Positions 24,842 to 33,311 of a DNA stretch of 64,000 nt are shown one piece after another. This DNA comes from Arthrobacter_H rhombi. GTDB lineage: Bacteria > Actinomycetota > Actinomycetes > Actinomycetales > Micrococcaceae. The notes under the pieces were generated by a model. The model ran no database searches. It was not told the DNA's origin and saw only the letters and a list, made by a program, of their open reading frames with translations. Numbering within the stretch: position 1 is the stretch's first letter; each line of letters begins with the position of its first letter. A program made the translations under genes and the position numbers. The stretch is from contig NZ_BAAAIV010000015.1 of assembly GCF_039526245.1 (NCBI RefSeq), forward strand, positions 78,022-142,021, read 5' to 3'.

Positions 24842-25651
24842 ATGGCAAAACGGCTCGTCGCGATCGGCGACTCCTTCACGGAAGGCGTAGGAGATTGGGA
24901 ACCGCGGCTACCCAATGGCGTCCGGGGCTGGGCCGACCGCGTGGCCAAGCAACTGGGCAAGGCGGATCCCGAGTGGGAATACGCGAACCTGGCCATCCGC
25001 AGCCGCCGACTGCGCGGCATCATCGACGAACAAATTGAACCGGCCCTGGCCATGGATCCGAGCGTCATCACCTTCTACGCCGGGGGCAATGACCTGTTGG
25101 AACTACGCCAGGACGTGCCGGCACTGTTGGAGGAGTACTCGCGAGCAGTCGCCCGACTGTGTGCCTCCGGTGCACAGGTCCTGCTGTTCACCGGATTCGA
25201 CATCCCCTTGCATCCGGTGTTCGAACCGATGCGTCGACGCAATCAGCTCTTCAACGCGCACGTCCGTGAGCTTGCCGCTGAACACGGGGCAACGCTCGTG
25301 GACTATTGGACCTGGGATGTCTACCAGGACCGCCGCATGTGGGACACGGACAAGCTCCACATGAATCGTGCCGGGCACCGGTATCTGGCCATCCGGGTCC
25401 TGGAGATCCTCGGCGTGGAGCACCAGCTCGCCTTCGAACCCTTCGGTCCCGCCGAACGGGTGACGGCCACCCAGGCCCTGCTCCGCGACGTCGAATGGGC
25501 GCGCCAGTGGGTCTTTCCGATGTTCGGACGGCGTCTGCGCGGGGTCACGCTGGGAGACGACCTGCGCCCGCGTTGGCCGGAACCGATCCGGCCCGCCGAC
25601 GGAATGAAGAAGGTCTATCGGAAACGTCGGCAGGGCGCGCCCGCTGGCTGA
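24842..25651 (+). CDS. SGNH/GDSL-family hydrolase, paralogue of the one at 7.5 kb
   Basis: A 269-residue protein opening MAKRLVAIGDSFTEG with nucleophile S11, then YANLAIR, YAGGND (N83) and TDKLH (D170, H173), a full SGNH active site. It shares long matched stretches with the protein at 7491-8369, including GWADRVA and the C-terminal LLRDVEWARQW-like region, so the two are paralogues. No signal peptide. The gene appears leaderless. Its placement after the LMF-like gene is suggestive but both have their own promoter-like elements. Confidence 0.88.
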   Translation: MAKRLVAIGDSFTEGVGDWEPRLPNGVRGWADRVAKQLGKADPEWEYANLAIRSRRLRGIIDEQIEPALAMDPSVITFYAGGNDLLELRQDVPALLEEYSRAVARLCASGAQVLLFTGFDIPLHPVFEPMRRRNQLFNAHVRELAAEHGATLVDYWTWDVYQDRRMWDTDKLHMNRAGHRYLAIRVLEILGVEHQLAFEPFGPAERVTATQALLRDVEWARQWVFPMFGRRLRGVTLGDDLRPRWPEPIRPADGMKKVYRKRRQGAPAG

Positions 25652-25727
25652 CCGCCAACTGCCGGGGCGAAGGCCGCCCACGATTCGAAATTCACCGGCC
25701 CTCCTGCTAATGTTTTACTCGCTTCAT

Positions 25728-25800
25728 TCCCCCGTAGCTCAATTGGCAGAGCATTCGACTGTTAATCGAAGGGTTACTGGTTCGAGTCCAGTCGGGGGAG
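25728..25800 (+). tRNA. tRNA-Asn(GTT), second copy
   Basis: Identical over 73 nt to the copy at 23098-23170, anticodon GTT. A -10-like TAATGT lies at 25708-25713. Flanking sequence differs from the first copy outside the gene, so this is not a recent large duplication. Confidence 0.97.
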
Positions 25801-25808
25801 CCAGCAGA

Positions 25809-25850
25809 GGGCGTCCGCCCCGCCGACACGGCGGGCCGGACGCCCTTCTT
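25809..25850. terminator. Terminator between tRNA-Asn and the convergent MFS gene
   Basis: A long stem with one mismatch: GGGCGTCCG/CGGACGCCC (25809-25817 with 25837-25845) continued by CCCGCC/GGCGGG, followed by TTCTTGG. Confidence 0.88.
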
Positions 25851-25858
25851 GGTTCTGG

Positions 25859-27082
25859 TCAGGTCATGCGCGGCACCTGCCGCGGACGGACCACCAACCA
25901 CAGCGCCGCGATGGCCAACACGATGCACACGGCCATGACCGACCCCATCGGTGTGGCACTGCCCACCCCGAGCAAGCCGACCACGGGGGAAATGGCACCG
26001 GAGAACCCGAACGTCGCGGCACCGAGCAGTGCCGCAGCCGTTCCCGCCTGGGCTCCATGGCGGTGCAGCGCGAGTCCTTGGATGCACGGGAAATTGAAAC
26101 CGGTGGCACAGATGTAGAACCAGAGGGGTATGGCGGTTCCCCACAACCCCAGATGCAGCTGGTCCCCGGCAATGATGCACAGGGCAAAGAACACCTGGGC
26201 GATCGTGGCCCCGGCGATGATCCACTGGGCACCGAATCTGCGCACCAGACGGGCGCTGGTCTGCACGCCGGCGACCACCCCGAGCGAATTGACCATGAAC
26301 AGCAGCCCGTAGGCCTGCTCGTTCAACCCGTACACGTCCTGGAAGACAAAGGGCGATGCCGAGAGGTAGGAGAACAGGCCGGAGAAGTTCAACCCGCCCA
26401 CCAGCAGCAGCCCCACGAAGACCCGGTCGCGGAGCACCAATGCATAGCGCCGGAGGAGCTTCGGCGCGTTCGTCGGGCGCCGTTCCGGTGGCAGCGATTC
26501 GGTCAGCAGCAGCACGGCCGTGGCGAAGGCGAAGATGCCGTACCCGGCCAGGGCGCCGAAGATTCCGTGCCAATCGGTGAACAGCAGGAGTTGCGAACCG
26601 ATCACCGGAGCGAAGATCGGGGCCATGCCGTTGACCAGCGCCACGTAGCTCATCATCTTGACGAGGCGGAGCCCGTCATAGAGATCGCGCACCATCGCGA
26701 TGGCCACGACCGAGCTTCCAGCCGCCCCCACACCCTGCAGGACGCGGAAAATCATCAGCGGTCCCAGGTCCTCGGACAGCGCGGCGCCGGTGGAGGCCAG
26801 CACGTGCAGGACGGTGGCCGCGATGAGCGGGCCGCGGCGGCCAAGCCGGTCGCTCAGCGGACCGACCAGCAGTTGTCCGGCGGCGAAACCGAAGACAGTC
26901 CCGGTCAGGGTCAATTGGGCGGCTGCCTCGGTGATCCCCACATCGGTTTGCAGGGCCGGAATGGCCGGCAGGTACAGGTCGATCGTGAACGGGCCCAGTG
27001 CGGTGAGCATGCCCAGCACCACAATGCGCAGGATCTTGGATCGGCGGTCGGGGGAAGGCGCGGGGAGTCCGGGCACAAGCAT
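25859..27082 (-). CDS. MFS drug-efflux transporter, Bcr/CflA type
   Basis: About 407 residues with 12 predicted membrane helices. Seen: LGMLTALGPFTIDLYLPAIP (the Bcr/CflA opening), the motif-A loop GPLSDRLGRRGPL, and FRVLQGVGAAGSSVVAIAMVRDL. The family exports chloramphenicol, bicyclomycin and other small molecules by proton antiport. The start is uncertain: the ATG at 27082 has no spaced Shine-Dalgarno, whereas a GTG two codons on sits 6 bases after GAGG. Longer frames would overlap the divergent holin-like gene. Confidence 0.88.
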   Translation of the reverse strand: MLVPGLPAPSPDRRSKILRIVVLGMLTALGPFTIDLYLPAIPALQTDVGITEAAAQLTLTGTVFGFAAGQLLVGPLSDRLGRRGPLIAATVLHVLASTGAALSEDLGPLMIFRVLQGVGAAGSSVVAIAMVRDLYDGLRLVKMMSYVALVNGMAPIFAPVIGSQLLLFTDWHGIFGALAGYGIFAFATAVLLLTESLPPERRPTNAPKLLRRYALVLRDRVFVGLLLVGGLNFSGLFSYLSASPFVFQDVYGLNEQAYGLLFMVNSLGVVAGVQTSARLVRRFGAQWIIAGATIAQVFFALCIIAGDQLHLGLWGTAIPLWFYICATGFNFPCIQGLALHRHGAQAGTAAALLGAATFGFSGAISPVVGLLGVGSATPMGSVMAVCIVLAIAALWLVVRPRQVPRMT

Positions 27083-27276
27083 CCTCGGGTCGGGGGAGGG
27101 GATCAGGCATTCGGCGCCCGAAGGAGCGTCCGGGTACGCTCCACAGCCTATCCGGACGCGGCGCTGCGGGAGGTCTGCGGCCGTCCACCGTTCACGGGCA
27201 CGCGCCCCAACTCGGTCAAGATGGTAGGTTTTTGAGTGCACAGGCCCATCTGGGCCGCCATCGAAGGAGGACCAGG

Positions 27277-28086
27277 ATGACACGAACAACGTCCGGACGT
27301 CGCCCGTCGTCGTTCAGCGGGTTGATCAAGCTTGCGGGCCGATTGGTTCCCAAGCAGCTGAATGATGAAATCCAGCTGGCCGTCACCCAGATGAAAACCA
27401 AGGGCATCCAGGCCGGGATCGGTGCCGCGTTCGCCGTGGTCGCCGTCGTATTCCTGGCCTTCATGGTCGTCGCCCTGATCACCTCCGGGATCCTGGGACT
27501 CGGTCTGGTGTTCAAGCCGTGGCTCGCAGCCCTCATGGTTGCCGCTCTCTTCCTCGTGATCGCCGCAATCCTCGCATTGATCGGCATCGCGAAGATCAAG
27601 AAGCAGCTCCCGTTGATTCCAGAAGATGCCATCCGTGGCGTGAAGTACGACCTTGGGATCGCCAAGGAAGGCCGCTCCTTCGACCCGTCCACCCTGGACG
27701 AGAAGAAGACGAAGGAAGACAAGGTCGCCGAGGCGGAAAAGAAGAAGGCCGACAAGGCGGAGAAGAACAAGGACAAGCCGGCACCGGCGTCCTACAACGA
27801 ACTGCTCAAGCGCTCGCAGGCCCGTCGCGAGCACCTGGCCGAGGTCCGCGACGACCTGGCCCCGAAGCTCGACGTCAAACGCCAGGCGAAGGAGAAGTCG
27901 GCCACCGCCAAGACCTACGCCCAGGATGGCAAGCTCCGTGCCCGCCATGCCCTGGACGAGCGGATCCACCAGCAGCCGCCGGCGGATGCCGGGCAGCTGG
28001 TCAAGGACCGTTGGCAGCCGCTGGCCGTCATGGGCGCATCGTTGGTCGCACTCGCGGCGTTTGTGCGCAAACTGCGCAAGTCCTGA
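27277..28086 (+). CDS. Actinobacterial holin-like (Act_hol/phage holin family) membrane protein
   Basis: A 269-residue protein. An N-terminal SGLIKLAGRLVPKQLNDEIQLAV segment (in part) precedes two membrane helices (about 45-75 and 85-105), followed by a highly charged Lys/Glu/Ala coiled-coil-like stretch (about 130-170) and a final hydrophobic segment near 250-262. The ATG at 27277 has AAGGAGG 7 bases upstream. Proteins of this kind are widespread chromosomal genes in actinobacteria; phage origin or lysis function is not supported, since no phage genes surround it. A role in membrane or envelope upkeep is possible. Confidence 0.8.
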   Translation: MTRTTSGRRPSSFSGLIKLAGRLVPKQLNDEIQLAVTQMKTKGIQAGIGAAFAVVAVVFLAFMVVALITSGILGLGLVFKPWLAALMVAALFLVIAAILALIGIAKIKKQLPLIPEDAIRGVKYDLGIAKEGRSFDPSTLDEKKTKEDKVAEAEKKKADKAEKNKDKPAPASYNELLKRSQARREHLAEVRDDLAPKLDVKRQAKEKSATAKTYAQDGKLRARHALDERIHQQPPADAGQLVKDRWQPLAVMGASLVALAAFVRKLRKS

Positions 28087-28182
28087 TCGGGTCGGCCCCG
28101 CAACACGGCTGAATGCGGTGGCCGGACGGACACGAACAGGCCACGACGCTGGCCGGAGACGGCAGCGAAAGGGGAAGCACGC

Positions 28183-28803
28183 GTGAAGCTCATCGGTGCC
28201 GGTGGCCGTGATGACATCGACTACCGTGTGCTCACCACTTTCTGGACGGTTCCGAACCTGATCACTGTGCTGCGGTTCGGACTCGTCCCCGTCTTCGTCT
28301 GGCTGGTGGTCTCCGACCACTACGCCTGGGCCACCCTGGTCCTGGTCGTGCTCGGGGCGACCGACTGGATCGACGGCTACGCGGCCCGGCGGCTGAACCA
28401 GATCTCGACAGTTGGCCAGTGGCTGGACCCCGTGGCCGACCGCCTGGCGCTGACCGTCGTGGCCATCGTCTTCGTGGCCGATGGCATCGCCCCGGCCTGG
28501 CTGGTCTATTCGATCGTGATCCCCGACATCGTGTTGATCATCAACGCCTGGGTGCTCTTCCGCGGCAATCCGAACCTGGCCGTCAGCAACCTCGGCAAGA
28601 TCCGGACGGCGCTGCTCCTGGTCGGCACCCCCCTGCTGCTGCTCAGCCAGGTCGAGGCCGCCGAGAGCGCAGTGCTGGAAGGACTGGCCATCGTGATGCT
28701 GGCCATCGCCTGCCTGCTGCACATCGTGGCAGCGGTCTTCTACTTTCGGCTCGCCCGACGCAAGGCGCGCACCTTGGAATCCGGGGGAACATGGTCTGGC
28801 TAG
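28183..28803 (+). CDS. CDP-alcohol phosphatidyltransferase (PgsA-type)
   Basis: A 206-residue membrane enzyme with the full CDP-alcohol transferase signature: D61, D64-G65, A68-R69, G78, D82 and D86 in DWIDGYAAR...GQWLDPVAD. It transfers a phosphatidyl group from CDP-diacylglycerol to an alcohol such as glycerol-3-phosphate, inositol or cardiolipin precursors. About five or six membrane helices. The acceptor cannot be told; a second phospholipid-pathway gene, cdsA, lies 8 kb away. It overlaps the DMT transporter by 13 bp and starts with GTG. Confidence 0.9.
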   Translation: MKLIGAGGRDDIDYRVLTTFWTVPNLITVLRFGLVPVFVWLVVSDHYAWATLVLVVLGATDWIDGYAARRLNQISTVGQWLDPVADRLALTVVAIVFVADGIAPAWLVYSIVIPDIVLIINAWVLFRGNPNLAVSNLGKIRTALLLVGTPLLLLSQVEAAESAVLEGLAIVMLAIACLLHIVAAVFYFRLARRKARTLESGGTWSG

Positions 28804-29699
28804 CGGTGTGCTGCGCGGTAGCCGCCGCCTTCTTCCTGGCCTTCGGCACGCAGCGCCAGAGCAGCGCCGTGCGTGCCAGCAGCGGCGGACTCGCCGTGTC
28901 CTCCCGCGGCATCCTGCGCATGCTGGCGAACCCCCGCTGGCTGACCGGACTGCTGTTGATGGGTTTCGGTACCGTGCTGAACGTCTATGCGCTGGCCTCC
29001 GCGCCGTTGACCGTCGTCCAGCCCATAGGGGCGATCGCACTCGTCATCACCACGGTGGTCAACTCCCGGGACCAGGGAATCAGGATCAACCGACCCACCG
29101 TACTGGCCATCACCGCCTGCATCACCGGGAGCATCGGCTTCGTGCTCCTGGCGATCAATGCCACCGTCTCCACCCACGACGTGAGCCGGCCCCAGGAACT
29201 GGCCACGGTGCTGCTGCTCTCCGTCGTCGTCGCCGCATTGCTGGGCATCCTGATCACGTTCCGCCGCAGGATCGGGGCCTTCATCTACATCATGGGCGCC
29301 GGCGTCCTGTTCGGATTCGTGGCCGTGCTCGTACGCACCATTGCCATCGGGCTGATGGACCCCAACGGCAAGTTCCTGGGCAACATCGCCTGGTATGTCA
29401 TCGTCGCGGTGGCCGTCGCCGGCCTGCTGGGTACCTATTGTGTGCAGAACGCCTACTCCAGCGGTCCGCCGGACCTGGTCATTGCCGGATTGACGGTCAT
29501 CGACCCCATGATCGGCATCGCCATCGGGGTCGGCATCCTGGGCGAGCTGCGACCCGACGTGCACCCGGTGGTGGCGATGTCCATGGTCGGAGCCGCCGTC
29601 ATTGCTATCGTGGGTGTCATTGCGTTGTCACGTCATCATCCAGATGTCCTGCAACGCCAGGAAGAAGCACGACGCCGGCAGGCGCCTTCGGGGGCCTAG
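28791..29699 (+). CDS. DMT-superfamily permease
   Basis: A 302-residue protein with nine or ten predicted helices. It begins inside the end of the PgsA-type gene (13-bp overlap), so the two are coupled. VLNVYALASAPLTVVQPIGAIALVITTVVN and the later VQNAYSSGPPDLVIAGLTVIDPMIGIAIG (both shown for orientation in their families) mark the inverted DMT repeats. Its substrate is unknown; by position between a phospholipid synthase and a glycosyltransferase it could move a lipid-linked or sugar intermediate, but this is guesswork. Confidence 0.78.
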   Translation: MVWLAVCCAVAAAFFLAFGTQRQSSAVRASSGGLAVSSRGILRMLANPRWLTGLLLMGFGTVLNVYALASAPLTVVQPIGAIALVITTVVNSRDQGIRINRPTVLAITACITGSIGFVLLAINATVSTHDVSRPQELATVLLLSVVVAALLGILITFRRRIGAFIYIMGAGVLFGFVAVLVRTIAIGLMDPNGKFLGNIAWYVIVAVAVAGLLGTYCVQNAYSSGPPDLVIAGLTVIDPMIGIAIGVGILGELRPDVHPVVAMSMVGAAVIAIVGVIALSRHHPDVLQRQEEARRRQAPSGA

Positions 29700-29783
29700 C
29701 CCCGTCGGCGGAAGGACCACCGTCGGCATGACGTCCTCGACCCATAGCCCGACCCACCCCCGAGCAGCAGGAGCCAGCCCCCA

Positions 29784-30974
29784 GTGAGCGGTGACAAACC
29801 CCTGACCATCCTCATCGCAGCGGACACCTACCCGCCGGACGTCAACGGGGCGGCGGTCTTCTCCCACCGTCTGGCCACCGCCATGGCCGCGCGTGGACAC
29901 ACGGTACACGTCGTCGCCGCGCGCGAAGTCAACGGCCCCAGCACCGTCGAACACCGCGCCGAGGCAACTGTCCACCGGCTGCGTTCGCACAGCCAGCCGA
30001 CCAAATCGACCTTGCGGTTGTGCCTGCCCTGGGATGCAAAGCGTGACATCGCGCATATCCTGGACGAGGTCAAGCCGGACGTCGTGCACGTCCAATGCCA
30101 CTACATGATCGGACAGGCTGCCGTGAACGAGGCGGCACGCCGGGGGATCAGGACCATCGCCACCAACCACTTCATGCCGGAGAACGTCGATCCGTTCCTG
30201 CCTTTCCCCAAGTGGTTCAAGCGCATCGTGGCCCGCAACTCCTGGCGGGACATGGGCAAGATCATGGGCCAGGCAGCAGTGGTCACGACCCCGACGCCGT
30301 TGGCCGCGCGGGCCATGAAGCGCCACGCCCACCTGGGCAAGGTCCTGCCGTTGTCCAACGGCATCAACGCGGCCAACTACCAGCTCGCTCCCGGCGAGGA
30401 ACTTGAGCCGGCCCCCTGGCCCATGATCCTCTTCGTCGGCCGACTGGCCTTTGAGAAGAACGTCATCGTGCTCGTCGAGGCCCTGGCCCAAACCACTTCC
30501 GAGCCGGCCCCCCACCTGACGATCGTCGGCTCCGGCGAACAACGCGAGCCCCTCGAGCGCCGGGCCGCCGAATTGGGCCTGAAGCACCGGGTCCACTTCA
30601 CCGGCCACATCGACGACGCGGCACTGCGCAACGCCTACCTCCAGGCCGACGTGTTCTGCCAGCCCGGCACCGCCGAGCTCCAGTCCCTGGTGACCCTGGA
30701 AGCGCTCTCAGCATCGACCCCGGTCGTCCTGGCCGATGCCATGGCGCTGCCGCACCTCGTCGACGACGGCGTGAACGGGTATCTCTTCGAACCGGGCAAC
30801 GCCCGGGAACTGGCCGGCAAGCTGGATGCCATCCTCGCCCTCGCCCCGGAGGACCGGGCGCGGATGGGGGCCGCCGGCCTGGCGAAGGCCGAGCAGCACA
30901 GCGAGGCCAAGACGATGGACATCTTCGAGGCGCTCTACCGGGGTGCCGACGCCGACGATTTCCTTCCGGCGTGA
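29784..30974 (+). CDS. GT4-family glycosyltransferase
   Basis: A 396-residue GT-B glycosyltransferase. The N-terminal acceptor domain starts ILIAADTYPPDVNGAAVFSHRLA; the C-terminal nucleotide-sugar domain has LFVGRLAFEKNV, IVGSG, FTGHIDDAALRNAY and the E-x7-E region ELQSLVTLEALS. Acidic lipids or sugars are typical acceptors. Clustered with a PgsA-type enzyme and another GT4 enzyme, it may glycosylate a membrane lipid (compare diacylglycerol glycosyltransferases). GTG start with AGGAG upstream. Confidence 0.87.
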   Translation: MSGDKPLTILIAADTYPPDVNGAAVFSHRLATAMAARGHTVHVVAAREVNGPSTVEHRAEATVHRLRSHSQPTKSTLRLCLPWDAKRDIAHILDEVKPDVVHVQCHYMIGQAAVNEAARRGIRTIATNHFMPENVDPFLPFPKWFKRIVARNSWRDMGKIMGQAAVVTTPTPLAARAMKRHAHLGKVLPLSNGINAANYQLAPGEELEPAPWPMILFVGRLAFEKNVIVLVEALAQTTSEPAPHLTIVGSGEQREPLERRAAELGLKHRVHFTGHIDDAALRNAYLQADVFCQPGTAELQSLVTLEALSASTPVVLADAMALPHLVDDGVNGYLFEPGNARELAGKLDAILALAPEDRARMGAAGLAKAEQHSEAKTMDIFEALYRGADADDFLPA

Positions 30975-31055
30975 GAACCTGACGTCGTTGCAGCCCCGGA
31001 CTCCGGTTTCCATTAGGATGACAAGGGCCGCAGCGACACCGGACGGTGGTGGCAG

Positions 31056-31129
31056 GGGGCGATAGCTCAGTTGGTTAGAGCAAGGGACTCATAATCCCTG
31101 GGTCGTGGGTTCAAGCCCCACTCNNNNNN
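31056..31129 (+). tRNA. tRNA with CAU anticodon (probably elongator Met), 3' end in gap
   Basis: Acceptor 5' strand GGGGCGA (31056-31062), D-arm, anticodon loop CTCATAA with CAT at 31090-31092, and T-arm GTGGG/CCCAC ending at 31121 are all present. Only TC of the expected 3' acceptor strand TCGCCCC is readable before the N run, so the last six bases are extrapolated. It could be elongator Met or the lysidine-modified Ile2; it does not look like an initiator. A TAGGAT -10-like element lies at 31014-31019. Confidence 0.85.
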
Positions 31130-31151
31130 NNNNNNNNNNNNNNNNNNNNNN
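31124..31151. other. 28-base N run (sequence gap or mask)
   Basis: Unresolved bases replace the 3' end of the tRNA and the first bases after it. The true gap length is unknown. Confidence 0.99.
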
Positions 31152-31192
31152 GGTGGTTTCGTCAACGGCAGACACCGATCCGGAGGGCCAGC

Positions 31193-32389
31193 ATGGACAA
31201 CGCACTGCACGTGGTCATGTTCACCGACCAGCATCCCCATACCCTGGGTGGCATGCAGACGTCCGTCGAACTGCAGCGCAAGTTCCTCTCGCGTGCCGGC
31301 CACCGCAGCAGTGTTGTATCGCCAGCGCTGCGGGGCAAGGACTCAACGCCGGATCCGGATATCCTCCCGATGCCCACGCTCCCGCTGGGCCCCGGAGAAT
31401 ACGGGATGTCCATTCCCTCGAAGCGCGCCATCACCACGGTGATCGACGCACTGCGCCGGCGCGGGCCCGTTGACGTCATCCACGTCCAGGCCGACTTCTG
31501 GGGGGCCGCTGTCGGATACGCCGTCGCCTCGGCGCTGGGGGTCCCCGTCGTCCACACCATGCACAACCATGTCGAAGCAGGAATGCGGGCGACCATGCCG
31601 CTTCCCGGCCTCTTCCAACGCGCCTTCGGGCTGATGCAGCGACGGGTGCTGCACACCGGTGGGCCCACGCCGCGGGATGCCTGGGCGTACCTGCGCGGCT
31701 TCGCGTCCCGGGCCGCCGTGGTGACGGCGCCCTCGACCCATTTCGCCGAACTCCTCCAGGACCACGGCGTGTGCAGGGGAGTCGAGGTCATCCCCACCGG
31801 CTTGGACGACGACGTGGCACACGACCTCCTGGCAGAGCCCCGCGACCGGGCCCCGCGGGACCGGCCCGTGCTGACCTGGATCGGCAGGTTCAGCGCCGAG
31901 AAACGCCTCATCCCCTTCCTCCAAGCCGTCGCGGCGTCGGGCATCACGGCCCAGGTGGACGTCTTCGGTGACGGCGCCGACCGTCATCGGGCCGAACGGT
32001 TGGCTGCCGACATCACCGCCTCCACCGTGACCTTCCGCGGCCGGGTGCCCTACCGGCAGATGCTCACCGAACTGCGACGCAGTGACGCCCTGGTCCAGAC
32101 GTCGCAGGGGTTCGAGACCCAGGGGATGACCGTCTACGAGGCCGCGGCACTGGGTACCCCCACCGTCTTGAGCGACCACCGGATCGCCGCCGACCTGCCA
32201 CCGGAGATGGTGTGGCTCACCCCCGACGACACGATCGATGGTTTGGCGCGGGCGCTATCGCAGGCCACCGGTGAACTGCGCGCCGGTCGGCAGGTCGATG
32301 CCGGTGCGGTGGACCCGGAGCGTTTCCTGCAAAGCCGGCAGACCGAACTCATGATCGCTGTCTACCGTCGGGCGATCGCCGGCCGGTAG
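31193..32389 (+). CDS. GT4-family glycosyltransferase
   Basis: A 398-residue GT-B enzyme. The N-terminus VVMFTDQHPHTLGGMQTSVELQRKFL fits the acceptor domain; the C-terminal half has LTWIGRFSAEKRL, VFGDGADR, FRGRVPYRQM and QTSQGFETQGMTVYEAAALGTP with the conserved glutamates. GGAGGG precedes the ATG at about 6 bases. Related in type but not closely to the GT4 protein on the other side of the tRNA. Acceptor unknown. The 3' end overlaps the convergent M23 gene by 41 bp. Confidence 0.87.
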   Translation: MDNALHVVMFTDQHPHTLGGMQTSVELQRKFLSRAGHRSSVVSPALRGKDSTPDPDILPMPTLPLGPGEYGMSIPSKRAITTVIDALRRRGPVDVIHVQADFWGAAVGYAVASALGVPVVHTMHNHVEAGMRATMPLPGLFQRAFGLMQRRVLHTGGPTPRDAWAYLRGFASRAAVVTAPSTHFAELLQDHGVCRGVEVIPTGLDDDVAHDLLAEPRDRAPRDRPVLTWIGRFSAEKRLIPFLQAVAASGITAQVDVFGDGADRHRAERLAADITASTVTFRGRVPYRQMLTELRRSDALVQTSQGFETQGMTVYEAAALGTPTVLSDHRIAADLPPEMVWLTPDDTIDGLARALSQATGELRAGRQVDAGAVDPERFLQSRQTELMIAVYRRAIAGR

Positions 32390-32921
32390 CCTCCGGTATC
32401 GGCAGCAGCACCGAGGGGCGCCGGTCCATCACCAGCGACAGGGGGTCGATGTACTCGCCGTTCAGGCGCACCCCCCAATGCAGGCAGACATCCGAACAAT
32501 GCCCGCCAACATCCACGCTGGCGATCCGCTGGTCCCGCGAGACGACCTCACCCACCGCGACGTCGGCGAGTGCCGGCTCGAAACTGGAGACCAACCCGTT
32601 GCCGTGGTCCACGGTCACCACCGGGCGGTCAACGACCACGCCCACGAAGGCCACGACACCCGCGGCGGGGGAGCGCACCGGTGCGCCGCGTGCGGTGGTG
32701 AGGTCAACGCCGCGGTGTCCGGCGGACCAGCGCGAATCCGGCCGATCGAACACCGCCAGCAGCTGGTCCGGTCCGCCCGCGGGCCAAGCCCAGGCCCCCG
32801 CAGGTGCAGGCGCCTCCCCGGCCGGCGGACGGGGCGCCACTGCGGAGGCAGGCCCCACGGCCAGCAGGGCGCAGGTGAGCAGGAGCGCGGTGGAATGAAA
32901 GCGGGAAATCGACGTGTCCAT
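32349..32921 (-). CDS. Secreted M23 (LytM-type) metallopeptidase-like protein
   Basis: A 190-residue protein with a signal peptide (about 1-28, ending SASAVA-like GPASAVA) and an M23 domain (about 45-165). Zinc ligands H69 and D73 (GHRGVD) and DHGNG are present. The usual HxH motif appears as C146-L-H148 in VCLHWG, so the first catalytic histidine is replaced by cysteine. It may still bind zinc but could be a weak or inactive hydrolase that activates a partner. Its position just upstream and divergent from rpsB is common in Micrococcales. Confidence 0.87.
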   Translation of the reverse strand: MDTSISRFHSTALLLTCALLAVGPASAVAPRPPAGEAPAPAGAWAWPAGGPDQLLAVFDRPDSRWSAGHRGVDLTTARGAPVRSPAAGVVAFVGVVVDRPVVTVDHGNGLVSSFEPALADVAVGEVVSRDQRIASVDVGGHCSDVCLHWGVRLNGEYIDPLSLVMDRRPSVLLPIPEATGRRSPDGRQRS

Positions 32922-33047
32922 GCAAGGATCCTGGATGGCAGTTCCGGCGTCTGGTCCCCGCCGTTGATGACGGGGGATATCCGGGCGCTGCTGCCGCTTG
33001 TGGAGGGCACGACGGCGGTCCGGGGGCCCTCCCCGCTGTAGTACACT

Positions 33048-33311
33048 GGTAACCGCAGTTCTGTGCGTCGATGGCCTGTGCCTATGGGTCGGATGCGCAG
33101 GGAACTGACTTCGCGCATTGCGTCTCCATCCTCAACACTGGATGGACCATGCCGCCCACGGTCCGGAAACCCGGTAGGCGGCACGGACCGGGACACCGGT
33201 GCACAATGCCAGGGGCGCCACCGACCGGTGGAACGCCAGACAACCGAAACAACAGGTGGTTACCGCGATCCCGTCAGGGATCGGACTGCTACCGCCGGAA
33301 GGAGTTGCGAC
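33048..33311 (+). promoter_or_regulatory. Long structured rpsB leader
   Basis: A TANNNT element (TACACT, 33042-33047) implies a 5' leader of about 255 nt. It contains perfect hairpins at 33125-33146 (7-bp stem TCCATCC/GGATGGA) and 33266-33283 (7-bp stem CGATCCC/GGGATCG), plus GCCGCC/GGCGGC and CGGTCC/GGACCG pairings that compete with each other. Such a leader could allow S2 feedback control. I do not recognise a named motif. Confidence 0.5.

Noticed and set aside
23098..25800. Integrated element between two identical tRNA-Asn genes
   Set aside because: The copies have different flanks and separate promoters and terminators; the two genes between have normal composition and no integrase is present.
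27277..28086. Prophage remnant because of the holin-like domain
   Set aside because: No other phage genes nearby; this protein type is a normal chromosomal gene in actinobacteria.
32349..32389. Overlap of glycosyltransferase and M23 gene as a sequencing error
   Set aside because: Both frames are intact to plausible C-termini and tail-to-tail overlaps of this size occur.
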